A program made the translations under genes and the position numbers. From Rudanella sp. (GTDB taxonomy: Bacteria > Bacteroidota > Bacteroidia > Cytophagales > Spirosomataceae): 8,304 bases of DNA. Shown here piece by piece: positions 5,819 through 8,304 of this stretch. A model generated the notes under the pieces. That model was not told where the DNA came from. It saw only the letters and a program-made list of their open reading frames with translations, and searched no databases. Each line of letters starts with the position of its first letter. Within the stretch, counting starts at the first letter, position 1. The stretch is taken from positions 1 to 8,304 of the forward strand of contig JAJAYX010000112.1 in assembly GCA_026785985.1 (NCBI GenBank), written 5' to 3'.

Positions 5819-6250
5819 TTATTGATTGGCCCTCATAAAGAACTTCGGATTGTCGATGTACGGCGCGAGATTATCGTTGTTGATGATCAATACAATCAAG
5901 TCAACCAGGGGGACAACGCCAAAAATACCACCACAGGTAAGTGCGTAGCCAACCCAGGTAAGTGTTTTCGTACCAAGGTAGAAACGGTGGATACCCAAAT
6001 AGCCCAGAAACAGGTTCAACAGCAGGGCTGGAACGAATTCTTTCGCAGCCTTGATTTGAGTTGGTGCAGCCATCATCGACTGGTTCTGTAGAACACTATT
6101 GTCAACAATTGCCAAACTAACATCCTCGCTTTGGGCGAGTAATTGCTCAACTTTCTGATCGTCGATCAGGTACGATTCAGCGGAAACATCGGCTGCATAA
6201 ACGCCAATACTGGCTACTATGAGGAGTAAAGACAAGAATACTTTTTTCAT
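5819..6250 (-). CDS. TM2-domain membrane protein with signal peptide
   Basis: The 143-residue protein starts with a clear signal peptide (MKKVFLSLLLIVASIGVYA, 1-19), followed by a polar, acidic region of about 50 residues. The TM2 domain spans 70-125. The first helix runs into the hallmark LFLGYLGIHRFYLGTK (80-95), and the second covers GYALTCGGIFGVVPLVDLIV (101-120) with the conserved Asp117. TM2 proteins are small two-helix membrane proteins without an established biochemical role in bacteria. The gene is convergent with the tandem TPR/hairpin genes, which carry a related glycine-tyrosine turn between hydrophobic stretches. This may reflect a shared theme but does not put them in one operon. 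ATG 6248-6250 is the only start that gives a complete signal peptide. It has its own promoter (6276-6305) and shares the terminator at 5740-5780. Confidence 0.9.
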   Translation of the reverse strand: MKKVFLSLLLIVASIGVYAADVSAESYLIDDQKVEQLLAQSEDVSLAIVDNSVLQNQSMMAAPTQIKAAKEFVPALLLNLFLGYLGIHRFYLGTKTLTWVGYALTCGGIFGVVPLVDLIVLIINNDNLAPYIDNPKFFMRANQ

Positions 6251-6275
6251 AAAATGTAGTTAAACGTGGTTTGCG

Positions 6276-6305
6276 TAAAAGTAAATTGAAAATGTGTACC
6301 TGCAA
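6276..6305 (-). promoter_or_regulatory. Probable promoter of the TM2-domain gene
   Basis: On the minus strand TACTTTTA (6276-6283) matches the -7 consensus TAnnTTTG in seven of eight positions, and TTG (6303-6305) lies 19 nt upstream. The start codon is 25 nt downstream. Confidence 0.55.
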
Positions 6306-6384
6306 GCAGAAACTATCAAAAGATGGATGAATTGATAGATTTTGGGGTTGAACGGCTCTATTGATCGACTACCATTCCAACAAT

Positions 6385-6420
6385 AAACCCCGCTCGACTA
6401 TCGGGCGGGGTTTGTTATTT
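6385..6420 (-). terminator. GC-rich terminator of the cold shock gene
   Basis: AAACCCCGCTCGA (6385-6397) pairs with TCGGGCGGGGTTT (6401-6413), 13 bp with one G-T wobble and a 3-nt loop. It begins 34 nt after the csp stop on the minus strand, where T-rich sequence (TTTATTGTT) follows. The plus strand also has a T-rich tail (GTTATTT), so it can probably act in both directions. Confidence 0.85.
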
Positions 6421-6447
6421 GAAAAGGGCGGACTATACCCGCGTTCC

Positions 6448-6642
6448 TTACAGTTTCTGAACCTTAACGGCGTTGAGGCCTTTCTTGCCATCAACGATGT
6501 CGTATGACACTTGATCCTGCTCGCGAATGGTAAGGCCATTCAGGCCCGTGATGTGTACAAAAATTTCTTTCTGCGACTGATCATCAACAATAAAGCCGTA
6601 GCCTTTGCTTTCGTTGAAGAATTTAACGACTCCTGTTTGCAT
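6448..6642 (-). CDS. CspA-family cold shock protein
   Basis: Cold shock proteins are small five-stranded beta barrels that bind single-stranded RNA and DNA and act as RNA chaperones. This 64-residue protein has the RNP1 motif KGYGFI (13-18) and an RNP2 motif IFVHI (27-31), within MQTGVVKFFNESKGYGFIVD. Phe8/Phe9 stand in the place of the usual Lys-Trp-Phe-Asn. The length is normal for CspA. The open frame continues upstream to 6738, but those 32 residues are Phe/Cys-rich translated leader, and ATG 6640-6642 gives the exact family N-terminus. The leader is extremely U-rich, and the gene is closed by a strong terminator (6385-6420), so it is most likely transcribed alone. Whether it is induced by cold cannot be read from the sequence. 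Confidence 0.95.
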   Translation of the reverse strand: MQTGVVKFFNESKGYGFIVDDQSQKEIFVHITGLNGLTIREQDQVSYDIVDGKKGLNAVKVQKL

Positions 6643-6972
6643 AATTGTAAAAAGGGTAAAAATAAAAAAATGTAAAAAAACAACTCCTACAAAGCACGAA
6701 AAACAGGCACCAAAGACGCAAACAAGAGTACTTGGCAATCAACTGAACGCACCCCGCGAGGCAGTCATTGGTAACAAAATAAGATTACCAACGTTCCTTA
6801 AACACAAAAGAACTAAATTTGTTCCAGACAAACGCAAAAGTTTTTATTAATTTGAAGCCGTTAAATAAATGCCTGACTATGTATGTATCAGCGCATTAAA
6901 CAAACCAAACAGACTCGCCGTTTTTAATATGGAGGCACAACCCGGATTAGTCGGCTATCACCTATTCACCTT
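6643..6972. other. 330-bp intergenic region between the divergent csp and pspC genes
   Basis: I see no gene here. The csp-proximal 60 nt is T-rich on the minus strand and forms the mRNA leader. A 7-bp inverted repeat, TTGGTAA (6768-6774) and TTACCAA (6785-6791), has a 10-nt loop. A near-palindrome lies at 6810-6824. Short ATG frames such as the one at 6929 (33 codons) overlap pspC out of frame and look random. Confidence 0.7.
6810..6824. promoter_or_regulatory. Operator-like palindrome over a TAnnTTTG box
   Basis: GAACTAAATTTGTTC is symmetric except for one position pair. Within it TAAATTTG (6814-6821) is a perfect plus-strand match to the Bacteroidetes -7 box, pointing toward pspC, but no TTG lies at the expected -33 distance. 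It could be a repressor site or a regulated promoter for either divergent gene. Confidence 0.35.
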
Positions 6973-7146
6973 ATGGACAAATTTAGATACTTTATCGAGA
7001 AGCAAGCCTTTGGCGTTTGTACTTTTTTAGGCGAGAAAATGAATATTTCAGCCAGTAGTATCCGGCTGTACTTTATTTATACGTCATTTTTAACGCTTGG
7101 ATCCCCCGTCATTATTTACCTGGTGATGGCTTTCTGGATGAGATGA
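6973..7146 (+). CDS. Small PspC-domain membrane protein
   Basis: This 57-residue protein falls below usual length cut-offs but matches the PspC domain along most of its length. AFGVCTFLGEKMNISASSIR (12-31) corresponds to the family's glycine-valine-cysteine helix and the following 'D/S-x-x-x-(V/I)-R' turn. A membrane helix with Gly-Ser-Pro, LYFIYTSFLTLGSPVIIYLV (32-51), follows, and the protein closes with AFWMR. PspC proteins are inner-membrane components or relatives of the phage-shock envelope stress response. Many Bacteroidetes have stand-alone mini-PspC proteins like this one, with unknown partners. No pspA is visible nearby. The gene is divergent from csp across 330 bp and convergent with the glycosyltransferase. 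I found no terminator in the 89-bp gap downstream. The start ATG 6973 is the first in frame with a full domain. Confidence 0.85.
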   Translation: MDKFRYFIEKQAFGVCTFLGEKMNISASSIRLYFIYTSFLTLGSPVIIYLVMAFWMR

Positions 7147-7235
7147 ACAAACACCTCCGTCGCCACGCACATCCAACGGTTTAAGAATTGTAGGCAATGG
7201 ATACTGAAACATGGATGATGGCCCGTCGAATGCAG

Positions 7236-8270
7236 TCATTGTTCATTATCCATTTCTCCAAACGTTTTCTTGCCCTTGCCAAAATACTGCCAGACAATGC
7301 TTTGCTGAAGCACGGGTAGTTCAGTTAGTTCTTGCTGTGGTTTGAGCTGCCTCCGTTGTTGGCGGAGGGTAGGCAAGTGACCATAAAAAGCAAAGTGCGC
7401 CCGGATGATGGCCCACACATCGGAAAATTGCCCCTGTTTTAGAAATAAAACTGACGACAGGCCATCCAGTACCAGTCGGTACATGATTTTGGGCCACAAC
7501 CAGCGCGAGGGCAGGTTTTTGTAGAGCATGTAGAGGCTGTTGCGGTAATTCAGATACGTTTTATGGGGGTTCACTTTGGGCAGGGTTCCTCCGCCAACGT
7601 GATACACCACCGATGCTCCGCATACCCAGGCCTCGTGACCAAGCCGCTGAATGCGCCAACACCAGTCGATTTCTTCCATGTGGGCGAAAAAATGAGCATC
7701 GAACCCGCCCGACTGATGGAAAATATCGGCCCGAACAACCAGACAAGCTCCCGTTGCCCAAAAAACCCGCCTGCTATCGTCATATTGACCATGATCGGTT
7801 TCGAAGGTGGCAAACACCCGACCCCGGCAAAACACGTAACCCAGATAGTCGATGAAGCCCCCGGCGGCCCCCGCGTGTTCAAAATAATTGCGCCGGGAAT
7901 AGTCGCGGATTTTGGGCTGACAGGCGGCTATGCGGGGGTGCCGATCCATAAGCTGGAGAATCGGGCTGATCCAATTGGGCGTTGGCTCAATGTCGGAGTT
8001 AACCAGGGCGTAGTAGGTGGCCCCACCATAATCTTGGCGAATCACCCGGAGGGATTCGTTATAACCACCCGCATACCCCGTGTTTTGGGACAACTCAACA
8101 ACCCGAACAGTGGTGAAATGAGTTTTTAGGAACGAAACTGAACCATCGGTAGAAGCATTGTCGACAACGTATACCGGGTGATCGTCGGCATGTTGAATGA
8201 CCGATGGTAAAAACTGTTGTAAAAATTTCTGACCATTATAATTTAGAATAACGATAGCAAGTCGGTCCAT
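7236..8270 (-). CDS. Glycosyltransferase family 2 (rhamnosyltransferase-like)
   Basis: The 344-residue protein has the GT-A fold signature of family 2 inverting transferases. VILNYNGQKFL (7-17) begins the nucleotide-sugar fold. DNASTDGS (37-44) binds the nucleotide, and NTGYAGGYN (63-71) is typical of the WbbL/rhamnosyltransferase-like branch. NSD (91-93) is the metal-binding DXD equivalent. TGACLVVRADIF (173-184), GGFDAHFFAHMEEIDWCWR (188-206) holds the catalytic acidic ED pair, and VYHVGGGT (222-229) follows. The C-terminal 90 residues are basic, with aromatic stretches that may associate with the membrane. Such enzymes add a sugar from an NDP-sugar to cell-surface polysaccharide or lipid-linked glycans; donor and acceptor cannot be told from this sequence. 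The start ATG 8268-8270 overlaps a TAA (8270-8272) of a possible upstream gene, so it may be translated from a longer operon entering from the right. Confidence 0.93.
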   Translation of the reverse strand: MDRLAIVILNYNGQKFLQQFLPSVIQHADDHPVYVVDNASTDGSVSFLKTHFTTVRVVELSQNTGYAGGYNESLRVIRQDYGGATYYALVNSDIEPTPNWISPILQLMDRHPRIAACQPKIRDYSRRNYFEHAGAAGGFIDYLGYVFCRGRVFATFETDHGQYDDSRRVFWATGACLVVRADIFHQSGGFDAHFFAHMEEIDWCWRIQRLGHEAWVCGASVVYHVGGGTLPKVNPHKTYLNYRNSLYMLYKNLPSRWLWPKIMYRLVLDGLSSVLFLKQGQFSDVWAIIRAHFAFYGHLPTLRQQRRQLKPQQELTELPVLQQSIVWQYFGKGKKTFGEMDNEQ

Positions 8271-8304
8271 TAGGGCATCATATTCCCCAAGTCCATACCA
8301 GGGA
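8270..8304 (-). CDS. Possible 3' end of an upstream gene (last 10 residues)
   Basis: Reading in from the right edge on the minus strand, one frame gives PGMDLGNMMP then TAA, with the stop sharing its last base with the ATG of the glycosyltransferase (TAATG). That junction is a common sign of translational coupling. Ten residues are too few to name a family, and the frame could be chance. Confidence 0.3.
   Translation of the reverse strand, partial: PGMDLGNMMP

Noticed and set aside
6643..6738. 32-residue hydrophobic extension of the cold shock protein
   Set aside because: It is the U-rich leader read as Phe/Val/Cys codons; CspA proteins begin at the ATG at 6640-6642.
6929..7030. 33-codon frame starting near a GGAGG
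   Set aside because: It overlaps the PspC gene out of frame, has no recognisable features, and the GGAGG falls inside the frame rather than before the start.
7147..7254. Possible terminator between pspC and the glycosyltransferase
   Set aside because: Only an 8-bp repeat (AATGGATA with TATCCATT) separated by 43 nt, partly inside the coding region and without a T tract.
7563..8129. 188-codon plus-strand open frame
   Set aside because: Antisense shadow of the glycosyltransferase, which has all family motifs on the minus strand.

Overview
The window looks like an ordinary chromosomal segment of a Bacteroidetes bacterium, most likely a Cytophagales member of the Spirosoma type. Reasons: the genes have no Shine-Dalgarno sites, with AT-rich stretches before the starts instead; several promoters fit the Bacteroidetes pattern (TTG about 19-22 nt before TAnnTTTG); signal peptides end in -AQ/-GQ; and the PspC, TM2 and 'PGxGxxYAGKP' small membrane-protein families are typical of that phylum. 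This is inferred from pattern, not from a database match. I saw no tRNA, rRNA, CRISPR array, insertion sequence or phage gene.

Left part (1-1608, all minus strand): a DUF1232/YkvA membrane protein, then tatA (Tat export), a strong terminator, and the N-terminal 268 codons of gatA (transamidosome amidase), which runs off the left edge. Divergently, on the plus strand, mdh (1812-2747) encodes an LDH-like NAD-dependent malate dehydrogenase with all catalytic residues present.

Middle part (2826-5739, plus strand): a four-gene run that is the most interesting part of the window. It holds a secreted LolA-like protein, a YidD-domain protein with an added N-terminal signal/anchor sequence, and two tandem proteins that each combine a signal peptide, a helical TPR-like region and a C-terminal 'PG(L/G)G(K/Q)xYAGKP' membrane hairpin. 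The last three genes overlap (7 nt, then about 56 nt), so they are probably translationally coupled. The run ends in a two-way terminator facing a minus-strand TM2-domain protein (5819-6250). The gene content suggests envelope or membrane-protein biogenesis, but no function is proven.

Right part: a CspA-family cold shock gene (6448-6642, minus) with a GC-rich terminator and a very U-rich leader; a 330-bp divergent intergenic region holding a palindrome over a promoter-like element; a 57-residue PspC-domain protein (6973-7146, plus); and a family 2 glycosyltransferase (7236-8270, minus) whose start overlaps the possible stop codon of another gene entering from the right edge.
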